Counted from the first letter of the stretch, positions 1-7,690 are shown. The stretch is 12,999 nt of DNA from Dunaliella salina (GCA_002284615.2 MU069486.1:677296-690294), one strand, 5' to 3'. The notes: generated by a model from the letters alone, not told the origin. Made by a program: numbers and translations.

Positions 1-48
1 AAGGAAAGGAAAGGAAGGGAAAGGAAAGGAAAGGAAAGGAGAGGAAAG
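1..48. repeat. (AAGGA)n microsatellite
   Basis: Near-perfect tandem pentamers with a few slips run from the window edge, so the true length is unknown. On the minus strand it reads TTTCC repeats, which resembles the pyrimidine-rich tails after the retroelement 3' ends elsewhere in this window. It may therefore be a tail of another minus-strand insertion; that part is inference. Confidence 0.9.
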
Positions 49-367
49 TCCTTTGTTTTGGCGATTACCATCTCGCTGTGTGCAGTAAGGACGGGCATCT
101 GCCTGTTGGTGCAGAGCATGCGTAGTGCTGGTAATTGTCTTGAAACCCTGGAGTCACCTGCTGCCCTAGGAAGGCTCAGAAAATCAGTGCACTTGTATAA
201 AGAAAAGGCCAGATAAATTGGGCACACCCACCGTTCACACCCACCATTCAGACATGGTCACATCAACTTGTAAAACAGGATGCGCTGTATGCGCAGTAAG
301 CTGACCAACGGACATGTAGTCTTTGGCACCGTAATCATGCCAAACACCATCCACAACCTACAGAAAA
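49..367. other. unassigned sequence, no gene seen
   Basis: No reading frame here matches the retroelement proteins of the window, and none is long enough to call. It contains a 13-bp direct repeat at 223-248. It may be the 3' non-coding part of another minus-strand insertion ending in the microsatellite at 1-48, but I see no hairpin or terminal motif that proves it. Confidence 0.5.
223..248. repeat. 13-bp direct tandem repeat, two units
   Basis: Units 223-235 and 236-248 (CACACCCACC plus GTT or ATT) differ at one base. No function is apparent. Confidence 0.75.
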
Positions 368-523
368 TAAAGGAAAAGTCAACGTAGGCCAGAGACCGCC
401 TGCATGAATGGAAGGTCCACTAACTAACAAGCTGGCAAGCTAGCAAGCTAGCAGTGGCCTCACCAGAAGGCCCACTTGACCTGCACCAGGCACAGCTAGC
501 CTAGGAGAGAGCCAGGAAGAGAG
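368..523 (-). other. Element A 3' UTR with hairpin and conserved 3' end
   Basis: Reading the minus strand, the stop codon (524-526) is followed by sequence matching the 3' UTR of element D: AGGCTAGCTGTG then GGGCCTTCTGGTGAG. A hairpin lies at 456-472 with 5-bp arms GGCCT/AGGCC and a 7-base loop. An 8-bp repeat (CAAGCTGG, CAAGCTAG, CAAGCTAG on the plus strand) lies at 428-451. The distal end reads GGCCTACGTTGACTTTTCC, which resembles the 3' ends of elements C and E and of the nested insertion. The pyrimidine-rich run after it fits an LINE tail. Confidence 0.65.
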
Positions 524-829
524 CTAGTGAGGATCCGGGGGATTGTCCGCCATGACCCTGAACGCCCGGACTCTCCTTCTCCTGCTCTCCTCCGCTGTTG
601 CACGTTCCAAAGTGATGAAGGGATTGGTGTCCGGACAGAATTCAAATTCAACGAGGTGGATGTCCCTGTCACGGTCAGGGATCTGAGAGGGATCATGGTG
701 GAAAGGCCGGCCAGGGACAGAGCGCACAAAGATGGCATCCGGGCGGTTTTGATGGTGGGCTGAAGAGCAGTGCCATTAGGGGATACTCAGGAACATCTCC
801 TGTTATATTTTCAGGGACTTGAATGCCCT

Positions 830-1557
830 GTTCCTGGAGTCTCTCATTGCTGCATCCATCCATACCAATAAGGGATGAGCCATACTGGCCCTTATTGAGG
901 GCACTTACGCAGAGAATAAGGCCTGCATGGTGTCGGCTGGTGTGCTTCCCGCTCTCAGTGTTGAGTTGGTACAGCAGAGGAGTATGTGATCAATGTTATC
1001 TTCATCACCACAGAGTGGGTATCTTACAGAAGTGGAAGAAAAGTTGATTCTGAAGACTGTTTTTCAAGTGTACAGTGCATCTGTTCAGTGTTTAATCACA
1101 TTAATCGCATTAATCACATGAATCACATTAATTTGCTGTTTGAGGGTATGCTCAGGATTTTTCCAGAAGGAGTTGCTAATCTCCTTGTTAGCATGTTGAC
1201 AGTTTGGACTGTGAGCTTGGATGTTGATTGCCGTTGTTGGGGAAACGGATGGCAGGGCAGAGTTTAGCTTCTGCCATCTGTTGTAGTGGTAGCCAGAAGT
1301 ATCAGCAGAGCCAGGCTTGTGCATTTTGAGCATGTGTTTTTAAAGTTTGTCATAGAGCTCAGTGAGATGTCGGATGGGAGCAGTGCATGCCATCATTTTG
1401 TGCGTGAGAGGTCTTCAACGAGAGCCAGTAGAAACTGTGGAATGGGTCCTTGGCATCTGGAAATGCATTGTCTGTGGTGTCCGTGCAGGCTGTTATGTGA
1501 GCGCAGGCGTCGGCCCTCTCGTTGCCTATTACGTCAAAGTGGGCGAACCTGGCGTGT
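830..1557 (-). repeat. Left arm of a large inverted repeat (A versus B)
   Basis: Read on the minus strand, this stretch matches 1915-2640 on the plus strand nearly end to end. Long runs are identical, for example CCATCCATACCAATAAGGG followed by ATGAGCCATACTGGCC. The arms are about 0.7 kb with roughly 360 bp between them. They are two copies of one retroelement segment in head-to-head orientation. Confidence 0.75.
1091..1135. repeat. 9-bp minisatellite inside element A
   Basis: Five imperfect 9-base units (ATTAATCAC type) start at 1091, 1100, 1109, 1118 and 1127. On the coding minus strand they add an in-frame Asn-Val-Ile-His-like repeat just before the position of the conserved YRTGTLY motif. 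Elements B, C and E lack the expansion, so it arose in this copy. Confidence 0.8.
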
Positions 1558-1740
1558 CTCAGTTGCGTCGCCCCTGCTGGAGTGCGGTGGAAGAGGTTGC
1601 GGTTTCAATTCCTGGTGGAAGCACTTTGGTATAGGCTAAGGTGTCCCTTCCGGGTTTATTGGTGGGGGCACTTTGGTACAGGCTGAAGCGTCCTTTCCTT
1701 TAAGCACGCTCTGTGACCTTCGAGGTAGAGCGTAGAAAGT
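1548..1740 (+). mobile_element. SINE candidate with tRNA-like head
   Basis: The stretch 1555-1567 (TGTCTCAGTTGCG) resembles a pol III A box. The stretch 1601-1612 (GGTTTCAATTCC) is close to the B box consensus GGTTCGANTCC. Their spacing of about 45 bases is typical of tRNA-derived SINEs. A 47-bp tandem repeat follows, with GCACTTTGGTATAGGCT at 1621 and GCACTTTGGTACAGGCT at 1668. A second partial tRNA-like string, GGTAGAGCG then GTTCAAACTC, lies near 1724-1746. No intact cloverleaf can be drawn, so this is not a functional tRNA gene. The 3' end is uncertain and may extend to the G-run at 1785. Confidence 0.45.
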
Positions 1741-1784
1741 TCAAACTCAAATTCCAGAGTGGGCTTTGACTTAGTACAAATGGA

Positions 1785-1794
1785 GGGGGGGGGG
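1785..1794. repeat. G10 homopolymer at the element B junction
   Basis: A run of ten G lies immediately before the first codons that align with the RNase H region of element B. It marks the breakpoint and could be a place of sequencing or assembly error. Confidence 0.8.
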
Positions 1795-1795
1795 T

Positions 1796-2850
1796 GCCAC
1801 TGATAGTGCATCCTGCCTCTTCCAGATTTCTAAACAAATTCTGCATCTGATGCGCATGAGGTATCACCTATGTGCAGAGCTCATTCATGCAAAATCAACC
1901 ATTACCGAACACTCTCCTCACCCAATACATTTCTACAAAGCCCACTCTGGCATAATAGGTAATGAGGGGGCTGATGCTTGCGCTGGCATGGCAGCCCTCT
2001 CAGACAACATACACATTGCATTTCCAGATGCCAGGGACCCTTTCCACAATGTTCATTGGCTTTCATTGAAGACAACTTCCACACAAGATGATGGCATGCA
2101 CCGCTCCCGCGCTTTCCCAATACACTTTCTCACCAACATGAACTGCAAACTTGATGCACATATTCTCAAGAAACACAAGCTTGGTTCTGCTGACACCTCT
2201 GGCAACCACTGCCAGAGATGGCAGAAACCCAACAATGCTATACCACCAACCACCATTGCTAACACTGAATCTTGCAATCCAATCTCTCAACTTCCTAACA
2301 AGGACATCAGGAATTCCTTCTGTAAAAATCCAGGAATTACCCTTGAACAGCAAATAAATGTAATGAAGTATCGTACAGAAACACTGTACAATTTGAGTCA
2401 TGCTTCCAAATTTAAATTTTCCAGTTTTGGAAGGTGCTCACAATGTGATGATATGGACCACATTGACCACATGCTCCTCAGGTGTACAAACTCAACAATG
2501 AGCGGAATGCACACCAACAGACACCATGCAGCCCCAAGTCGTTGCATGAAAGCCCTCAGTAAAGGCCAGTATGGCTCATCCCTTATTGGTATGGATGGCT
2601 GCAGTAACAAGAGACTCCTTTCATTCAATAGCAAAAACCCTCTGGTCCTCTAAAGCAGCTATGCTCCAGGGATTGATTGTCTGTGTCATCTACCCTCTCA
2701 TGGAAGCTGGCATTTCAAATTTCTATTCCATCCACTCTGACAGGCGCACACACGTCATGGATGTCAACACCTTGAATTTCTGCCACCACACCCTCCTAAA
2801 TAAGAGACAGACTTTTTCCCTCGAGGCTAGCTTCTCTCGTAAGCTGTTCT
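1796..2850 (+). pseudogene. Element B: retroelement ORF fragment (RNase H second half, CCHC, PD-(D/E)xK-like remnant)
   Basis: Homology begins at 1796 with ATDSAS, the third catalytic Asp region of RNase H, in frame with the Met at 1850. FYKAHSGIIGNEGADACA (about 1931-1985) is the conserved RNase H end. Next come HKLGSADTSG, then MKYRTETLY, then a good CCHC knuckle C-x2-C-x7-H-x4-C (CSQCDDMDHIDHMLLRC, about 2433-2483). The frame reaches a stop at 2651-2653. Homology continues in another frame to about 2820 (VIYPLMEAG, then HVMDVNTLNFC), a degenerate match to the RPD...VELKFC region. No 3' UTR is recognised, so the copy is truncated at both ends. It is the longest open stretch in this part (267 codons) but is only a fragment. 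Confidence 0.75.
1915..2640 (+). repeat. Right arm of the A/B inverted repeat
   Basis: Partner of 830-1557 on the opposite strand. A transcript crossing both arms could fold into a long imperfect hairpin; that consequence is inference. Confidence 0.75.
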
Positions 2851-2852
2851 AA

Positions 2853-3017
2853 TTTAAATCAAGCAGCCACACATATTCGCAAACACTGATCACATATTTG
2901 CAGTCACCAATGCTACACCAAACAAAGCTCCAGAACTCAGAAAAATAAATAAATGCCACTTTAGCCTCACTCACCCATCGAACACCCCTCGGGTGGTCAT
3001 GGTCCAGCCAGCACTGT
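2853..3017 (+). other. spacer or 5' untranslated part before element C
   Basis: No coding match is seen. It may include the 5' UTR of element C, since the first plausible Met of that element is at 3018. I see no promoter motif that I would defend. Confidence 0.4.
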
Positions 3018-3466
3018 ATGTCAGATTCACCCTCTTGCAATGACCGCAGCAACAAACGGCGTTCTGTCCCCAAGAATCAGCCTTACATGGATGCAGAGGC
3101 ACATGCAAAAAGGCATAAAAACAGCTCCAGGTTCCTATCATTCCCCACTGAGTCCTCAGAGGCCAGTGCATTGCCGGAAAATGCGAACCCAATCACAGCA
3201 GAAAACTTGTGGAACCAAAAAAATGGCATGCTCAGCAACAAGACTCTTACGCCATCAATACTGTTTTCAAACACAAATTTAAAATACAAGCCATCCTGGA
3301 CCGGCAAAGGCTCCGCAAAAGAAAGCAAGGCCCTTCATCTGCACATTCACATGAACAATACAAAGTTGAATGGCAGTCCATGCCACTTGAAAAATGGGCT
3401 CTGCATTCTAAAAGAGGCAGGCCTTAAGGTAGCCCACACTCAGCCCTTTGCCAAAATTCAGATGAC
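3018..3466 (+). pseudogene. Element C, N-terminal region of the ORF
   Basis: The segment is open from MSDSPSCNDRSNKRR at 3018. It is rich in Lys, Arg, Ser and Asn and has no recognised fold in its first 100 residues, which could be a nucleic-acid-binding leader. The last part, KNGLCILKEAGLKV followed by PFAKIQMTIA, aligns with KWALPLFKQANLV then PAARTDIE in element E, just before the PHD cysteines. A frame change near 3460 separates it from the PHD segment. The Met at 3018 is the first Met of the open stretch and is only a plausible start. Confidence 0.55.
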
Positions 3467-3744
3467 AATTGCTAAATTTGTTGGGCCCCTACCAGCTTCA
3501 AACATACCTGTGACGAAGACGACTTCAATGACGTGCCTCAGTGTGACACACGCTTACGGACATACCATTGGAAATGCCTGCTTCATCACCATCTTTGCAC
3601 ACCACCACAGCGTATCCAGGCAGAACAAAGCTCCACTTGGGACTGTTACCCTCATGTGCCGACCTTACAAATTCTCAACAAATAGAGCGGACAGCCTTTG
3701 CAGAAGAAGCAGAAATGGTGAACGTCACCTGGCACCCCACGTGA
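3461..3744 (+). pseudogene. Element C, PHD-type zinc finger
   Basis: One frame reads C-stop-I-C (stop TAA at 3473-3475), then C-D-T-R-L-R-T-Y-H-W-K-C. After a frame change near 3645 it continues with C-A-D-L-T-N and IERTAFAEEAEMVNVTWHPT up to TGA at 3742-3744. Element E has CQIC, CKVC, a Tyr-Asn-stop-Arg-Cys string and WACPAC at the same places, giving a C4HC3 PHD pattern when both are compared. Here the His (YH) and following Cys are kept, but one Cys is Arg. The TAA replaces Gln (CAA in E) and the TGA replaces Trp (TGG in E). PHD fingers are known in ORFs of CR1-type LINEs; a chromatin- or RNA-binding role in this family is inference. Confidence 0.6.
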
Positions 3745-4645
3745 GAGGCAGCTGATATGCTTTTAGAAAACGTAGATTACAAACCACAAGTACAAAATTT
3801 TGCTATGAAGGCCTCTCCAGAGTCACTGGTTCACCACCCAAGGCCACCCACTGTGCAATAAAGCATACTTTGACCCAGAAACTGCCAACCCCCAAACAGA
3901 TATCCTACCCACGTACAGCTGTGAAATATGGATCCAAAACATAGATCTCATGGTGCCAGGATCCAACAGGGATGCTGATGGCCTGGCAAAATTTTCCCTT
4001 GCATTCAACGCTCATGCTGCATGCATTCGTGACATCAAATGAAAATGTACAGGCATTATTACCCCTCACCGCCTGCAAATCCTACTTCAAGCATACAATG
4101 CAGCCAAACAAGCTGGTTGCCATAACTCCATACAGCCCCCTGTCCAAGATACAGAAATCATAAGTCTCATGCATAGATACACATATCAACTTAGAAGAGG
4201 CCATCATAAAATCATAGAGTCCAACACTTTGCGCACAACAGGGCACATCCTTACAGCCCTCGCGCGCTATGCCCAAGTAACGCAAGAAAAGCTCGCAAGC
4301 CCTCTTGACTATGATACTCACTTCAGAGCATACTGGAGCCTTTATGCTCGTGTCAGGGTATTTGGAGCCAATACTGACGTGTTTGGTACCAAATTCACAG
4401 GTCTCTCCTTTTGCCATCCTGCCCATGACGATGGATTTATCGACCATCTTTTCCTGCACACCCTGTCCTCTGTCAAAACCACAGATATCCCGACTACAGC
4501 TTTCATGCTCCTCCCGATTCAGATAGGTTGGACCAAAAACAGCTGCAAGCGCTGGCTGTCAAGCTATCCTGACCATGCCACAGTCCTTGCAAAATTTCCC
4601 TCAGAAAGCTTAACTTTTCAACCAACTCAAATCTTCTTCCCCTAG
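3745..4645 (+). pseudogene. Element C, linker and degenerate PCIF1-like methyltransferase domain
   Basis: From 3866 one frame stays open apart from TGA at 4040. It reads DPETANPQTDILP, then SCEIWIQNIDLM, which aligns with DPTNPQAEIKP and SCEYWLRKVDLM of element E. LLQAYNAAKQAG (about 4080-4115) aligns with IRKVFYGAKLAG of E once the nested insertion there is removed. The domain core reads VTQEKLASPLDYD, FGANTDVFGTKFTGLSFCHP and FMLLP. The pattern FG...F...(N)PP..E...F.F.P resembles PCIF1-type adenine methyltransferases, but the catalytic NPPF position is CHPA, so methylation activity is unlikely. The stop is near 4645. Confidence 0.5.
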
Positions 4646-5520
4646 CCCCACCAGAAAAAAATAAGAGACACATGCTACTCATTGCCATTTGAAACAATGA
4701 GCCAAAAGAGCAACTCTTTCAGAACAACCCACGCTGGTTTGAGTGCTTGAAAAATGAAACTCCAGGCATTTGATGTCAAAGGAGCAGTGAAAAGCATGCA
4801 TACAAACATAACACCTCCCCCTCCTTTAAAGCACCTAGTACGTGGAGGAAGAGATTTGCACTTCTGCATGGAGGACCAACATGACCTTTTTGAAGTTTGT
4901 GTTCAACAACAAAAACTTTCACTTAACATAAACTCGTACATGAAGCCCCTGCAACCCAAAATCCCTGACGGGCAACACTTGACATACACAGATGACAGTA
5001 TCTTCACTTTTGCAAATAAAGAAACACAGCAAGCAGGAGTTTCTTTCTTCATCCCAGAAAGCATTCATTGGGCACGTGCTCTCACTTGCACAATAAATCC
5101 AAGGGGACATGGCCCAACTTACACAATCAACAGAGCAGAGCTACTAGCTAGTAGCTGCAATCCTGGTCGCCCTTCAGCAATGACACACTTCCATTGCAAC
5201 TGAGCTCTTCAGCAGTAAACCAAAACAGGAACCAGACCCTCAAACCCATGAGCATGACCACTCACCTACATGCACATATCCTACTCGCCATCATAAACCA
5301 TATTAATATGTCACCCACTCCCATACATTTTTTACAAATTTAAATCACACTGTGGCACCCTTGGTAATGAAGGTGCTGATGCACTTGCTTTCCAGGCAGC
5401 AATGTCTCCTCACAAAGTTGATACTATGCTTAACCAGACAGAAAAATCCTTTCTTTCATCTGTATTGGCTTGCTACACCTGACAGAAAACCTGGCTCGCT
5501 TGCAGAGCGTTGGACACTTC
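4646..5520 (+). pseudogene. Element C, pre-RNase H region and broken RNase H
   Basis: A stretch near 4681-4740 reads IAI-stop-NNEPKEQLFQNNPRWFECLK. It aligns with FAVWNAAARVHLNKHNKDWLQGLK of element E; its TGA (4690-4692) stands for Trp. RNase H follows: TYTDDSIF (about 4983), with Asp in place of the usual Gly after the first catalytic Asp, then INRAELLA (about 5128) keeping the catalytic Glu. Next, in another frame, comes IATEL (about 5193), with Glu where Asp is expected, then FYKFKSHCGTLGNEGADALA (about 5330-5390). Frame changes lie near 5150, between 5215 and 5280, and in the T-run at about 5325. After that, YWLATPDRKPG marks the connector. Confidence 0.65.
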
Positions 5521-6549
5521 CAAACTTATGAGCCAAATTAAAGCATACCATGCATGATAAGCACAAACTGGGGCAAGGGGATGTCAACACACAAATTGGC
5601 AAAACTTACAGAAACTAAATAATCACCAACCCACAGTAACTCCAGGATTAGCAATGCTTTGCATATGAAAGCTGTCACCCTTAAAGAACAGACAAACATT
5701 ATAGAATACAGAACAGGCACACTCTACTACAGCAGGCATGCTGCACGATTCAATGACCATTCCGGACCTGCTCTCTGCCCTCGTTGTGGTGCTCCTGATA
5801 ACATTTCCCATACTCTTCTCGGATGCACCCACCCACAAATCAACAAAATGTATATAAATCGCCATCATCAGGCTCTCAGCATCTGTGGTGAAGCACTGAG
5901 CAAAGGACCCACCATTGTCTCAATTGATGCATGCAAAGCAGATAGGCAATGCTCATTGGATATGGAAATTCCGGGCAACATCCAAAGGTATACTTCAAAT
6001 TGGGTTTTCCCATCTCGACGGTCGCCAAACAGACACCTTAGTCGCCCTGACGGCATCATTGTACTGCCCCTGGAAGGCAGAGATTCCTCCCATCATCCAA
6101 AAAGTATGAATCCCAGAGACAGAGACATCCGCCTTGTAGAGTTGAAATTCTGCTCAAATATTAACCCTGAACAAATATTCTAAACCGCACAAAATCAACA
6201 TAAACACACCATTGAGAACTTACATACAAAAACACTTAGGCTCACACCATAATAACAGAGTCACTCTACACACTATTCTTATAGGAGTTGCTGGAACTAT
6301 CTAAAATTCCTACACAATTGAACCTCTTTGCAACCTAGGCTCAACCAAAGAAAAGGCTCAAAAAACTGCTACCAAACTCCACTTCCATGCTGTTACATTC
6401 CTAACAAAAATTGACAGCACCAAACATGCCATCCGTTTCAGCAACTCTGACAGCGCACAACCGGAGTTGGCGGCTATTGGACGGGATGTTTACAGGAGAG
6501 TGAGGCGCGCGCCTGGACGGATGGCCGACAACACTCCGGATCCCCACTA
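5521..6549 (+). pseudogene. Element C, CCHC knuckle, PD-(D/E)xK-like region and C-terminal tail
   Basis: HTMHDKHKLGQGDVNTQIGK (about 5550-5608) aligns with the HKLGSADTSG segment of B. From 5641 a frame runs ISNAL...EYRTGTLYYSRHAARF. The intact knuckle C-x2-C-x7-H-x4-C follows (CPRCGAPDNISHTLLGC, about 5776-5826). Then come SRPDGIIVLPLEG and, about 30 residues on, RLVELKFC, matching a PD-...-E-x-K nuclease signature. The frame stops at 6181-6183. The tail resumes near 6265 with LHTILIGVAGTI, a stop at 6301, then IEPLCNLGS, and ends MADNTPDPH-TAG at 6547-6549. CCHC followed by (R/K)PD...E is the arrangement of the restriction-like endonuclease in R2-type LINEs (known); the function here is inferred. 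Confidence 0.65.
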
Positions 6550-6670
6550 GTTTATTTGCTTTTTTCCTGGTTTAGATACTGGTGAAACTCATGTCAGTGA
6601 CAGCGCTGACTGTGGGATCTTTCCTTCATGTACGCTGGAAAAGTCCAGCGTAGACTTTATACTTTTAACT
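6550..6670 (+). other. Element C 3' UTR with two hairpins and tail
   Basis: Directly after the stop codon. Hairpin 1 has arms GTCAGTG (6593-6599) and CGCTGAC (6604-6610), six Watson-Crick pairs and one G-U. Hairpin 2 has perfect 9-base arms TACGCTGGA (6631-6639) and TCCAGCGTA (6644-6652) around AAAG. GACTTTATACTTTTAAC follows as tail. The nested insertion at 11693-11879 carries the same 3' UTR with both hairpins on the minus strand. LINE 3' hairpins are known RT-recognition elements (for example in the eel UnaL2 family); that role here is inferred. Confidence 0.7.
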
Positions 6671-6722
6671 CCTGGATCAGGGCATACAAGTCCCTGCAAA
6701 CGTATCAAGCGCTCTTCCAGAC

Positions 6723-6755
6723 TTTTTTGGGAAAACCCAGGTTTTCCTGAAAAAA
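6723..6755. repeat. Palindrome with T6/A6 outer arms
   Basis: The perfect arms GGAAAACC (6730-6737) and GGTTTTCC (6740-6747) are separated by CA. Outer TTTTTT (6723-6728) and AAAAAA (6750-6755) extend the pairing across a small internal loop. It lies between the end of element C and element D. It might be a terminator-like or transposon-end hairpin, but I find no partner copy. Confidence 0.7.
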
Positions 6756-6780
6756 TGATAAATCTATCTAACCAATATAA

Positions 6781-6812
6781 ATTTGTAATGATTTATATCA
6801 TCAATTACAAAT
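6781..6812. repeat. AT-rich inverted repeat
   Basis: ATTTGTAATGAT (6781-6792) pairs with ATCA...ATTACAAAT (6797-6812) around TTAT, with a 3- to 4-base bulge on the right arm. It lies 26 bases after the previous palindrome and just before element D. Confidence 0.65.
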
Positions 6813-6834
6813 ATGGTACAGGCTCCCCTGCCCG

Positions 6835-7373
6835 GCAGCAAATCCGCCCTGACGCTATCTTTGTGCGCCCTCTTCCATGTAGACAAACTCACCTCGATCC
6901 TTCCAAGATCCCTCCTCAAGACAGGGATATACACTTTGTAGAACTCATTCTGTCCCAACACAAACCCCTTGATCCCTCTATAACGTGCAGCATCCCAACA
7001 TTCCCACACCATGACTAGGCTTAAAACCCGCAGCTAGAGAAATCCAAGCAGGAATAACAAAGTGGCTTTGCACATCGTCTTAATTGGTGTGACTGGCGCC
7101 ATTTGCAATGATCATACAATCTCACCTCTTATGAATCTTGGCCTTACTAAGAGAAAAGCTGAATCGCTGGCATCAAAACTTAGGGACCATGCCATACAAA
7201 GATTAAGCACTATCATTAACACAAGACACGCACTTTGTTTCCAGGGGGCTCCTGGGAGGGTTTTTCCTGGGCACGCGGCGGCGGAGGACAGGAGAAGGGG
7301 AGTCAGGGCGTCCAGAGGCATGGCGAGCAACCCTCCAGATCCCCATTGTCTGTTCCTGGCTCTCTCTTAGGCT
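6835..7373 (+). pseudogene. Element D: 3' fragment of a retroelement ORF (PD-(D/E)xK-like region and tail)
   Basis: Homology starts near 6839 with IRPDAIFVRPLPC and continues DRDIHFVELILSQHKPLDPS, so the Cys-containing strand and Lys of the E-x-K motif are lost. After a stop at 7016-7018 and a frame change it resumes with VALHIVLIGVTGAICNDHTI (about 7063), matching the LGVGGTIYSEHTL segment of element E. It then runs through an Arg-rich stretch to MASNPPDPH. The family stop codon is changed: CAT TGT follows instead of CAC TAG, so the frame reads on to TAG at 7368-7370. It is 5'-truncated. Confidence 0.7.
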
Positions 7374-7440
7374 AGCTGTGTCTAGTGTAGGTTCTGAGGG
7401 CCTTCTGGTGAGACCTTTAGCTTTCCAGTTAGATAATTTT
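7347..7440 (+). other. Element D 3' UTR
   Basis: TTCCTGGCTCTCTCTTAGGC, then AGCTGTG, then GAGGGCCTTCTGGTGAGACC matches the 3' UTR of element A on the other strand, placing A and D in one subfamily. The hairpin of A (GGCCT/AGGCC) has one mismatch here. The terminal CTACGT...CTTTT motif is not clearly present, so the true end is uncertain. A 9-bp direct repeat GCATGCTGC lies just beyond (7447-7455 and 7479-7487). Confidence 0.6.
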
Positions 7441-7488
7441 CTCTAAGCATGCTGCCTTGCATAGACCTTTTTGGGGGGGCATGCTGCA

Positions 7489-7690
7489 ATATGTACGAGA
7501 TAGCGTGGATGAGCTTTGCATGCAGGTGGTACCTCATGCATATCGGATTCAAGCCTTGAATACCCTGAGGTTTCTTTTAAAATTTGGCATTCTAAGTAGC
7601 TCTCTTTCCGGGTTACATCTAGGCTAGCCGTGTCTAATATTAACCTTGAATGTAGGCTTGAGGGCCCTGTGGTACAGCCCTACCAGATTG
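7489..7690 (+). mobile_element. SINE candidate: tRNA-like head joined to a LINE-type 3' tail
   Basis: TAGCGTGGATGAGC (7501-7514) looks like a tRNA D arm with a short deletion (A box). GATTCAAGCC (7546-7555) matches the B box. A body of about 60 bases follows. Then AGGCTAGCCGTGTCTA (7621) through GAGGGCC (about 7665) repeats the 3' UTR of elements A and D. AGGG...CTGT-GGT-ACAG-CCCT at 7661-7681 can form a hairpin with a 2-base bulge. A tRNA head with a LINE-derived 3' end is the classic plan of SINEs mobilised by a partner LINE. It could instead be a chance junction with a degraded LINE fragment. Confidence 0.5.

Larger units (their letters stand above)
368..1557 (-). mobile_element. Element A: 5'-truncated retroelement, 3' part
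   Basis: On the minus strand this runs from inside the RNase H domain (near 1557), through a CCHC knuckle region, a PD-(D/E)xK-like region and a terminal NPPDPH-stop, into a 3' UTR ending near 368. The same segment recurs on the plus strand in element B and, with larger divergence, in elements C and E. It is 5'-truncated, as is usual for target-primed retroelements. It abuts a tRNA-like SINE head on its 5' side. No target-site duplication was recognised. Confidence 0.75.
524..1557 (-). pseudogene. Element A ORF remnant: RNase H end, CCHC, PD-(D/E)xK-like, C-terminal tail
   Basis: Translated on the minus strand. Near 1545-1500 there is VIGNERADACA, the RNase H C-terminal motif. It is followed by DAKDPFHSFYWLSLK and HKPGSADTSGYH, which align with element B. 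The knuckle region (near 1010) reads LCGDEDNIDHILLCC, and the first Cys is replaced by Tyr. The nuclease-like part reads NRPDAIFVRSV, then DIHLVEFEFC, so the Lys of the E-x-K motif is Glu here. The frame closes with MADNPPDPH and TAG at 524-526. A stop at 1085-1087 falls where homologues have Arg and may be CGA to TGA. Several frame changes occur near 800-1000. An internal deletion joins NPFITLERA directly to the Arg-rich tail. This is a dead copy. Confidence 0.75.
3018..6670 (+). mobile_element. Element C: long RT-less retroelement copy
   Basis: About 3.65 kb on the plus strand, collinear with element E on the minus strand. The order is N-terminal region, PHD finger, conserved linker, degenerate methyltransferase-like domain, RNase H, CCHC knuckle, PD-(D/E)xK-like region, C-terminal tail ending TPDPH-stop (6547-6549), then a 3' UTR with two hairpins. 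It carries more frameshifts and stops than E and so looks older. No RT motif such as Y/F-x-DD in an RT context is found in any frame; the only similar string, YTDD, belongs to RNase H. The left boundary is set by the first plausible Met and is uncertain. Confidence 0.7.

Noticed and set aside
1555..1625. Functional tRNA gene
   Set aside because: A and B box-like strings are present, but no acceptor stem or anticodon stem can be paired. It fits a SINE head better.
1286..1639. 117-codon plus-strand frame
   Set aside because: Antisense shadow of the element A coding remnant, which reads VIGNERADACA and further family motifs on the minus strand.
4980..5000. YTDD as an RT catalytic box
   Set aside because: It aligns with YTDGS of RNase H in element E and is followed by the other RNase H motifs, not by RT motifs.
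7499..7556. Functional tRNA gene
   Set aside because: The D-arm region is shortened and no closing acceptor stem is seen; it is joined to a LINE-type tail instead.
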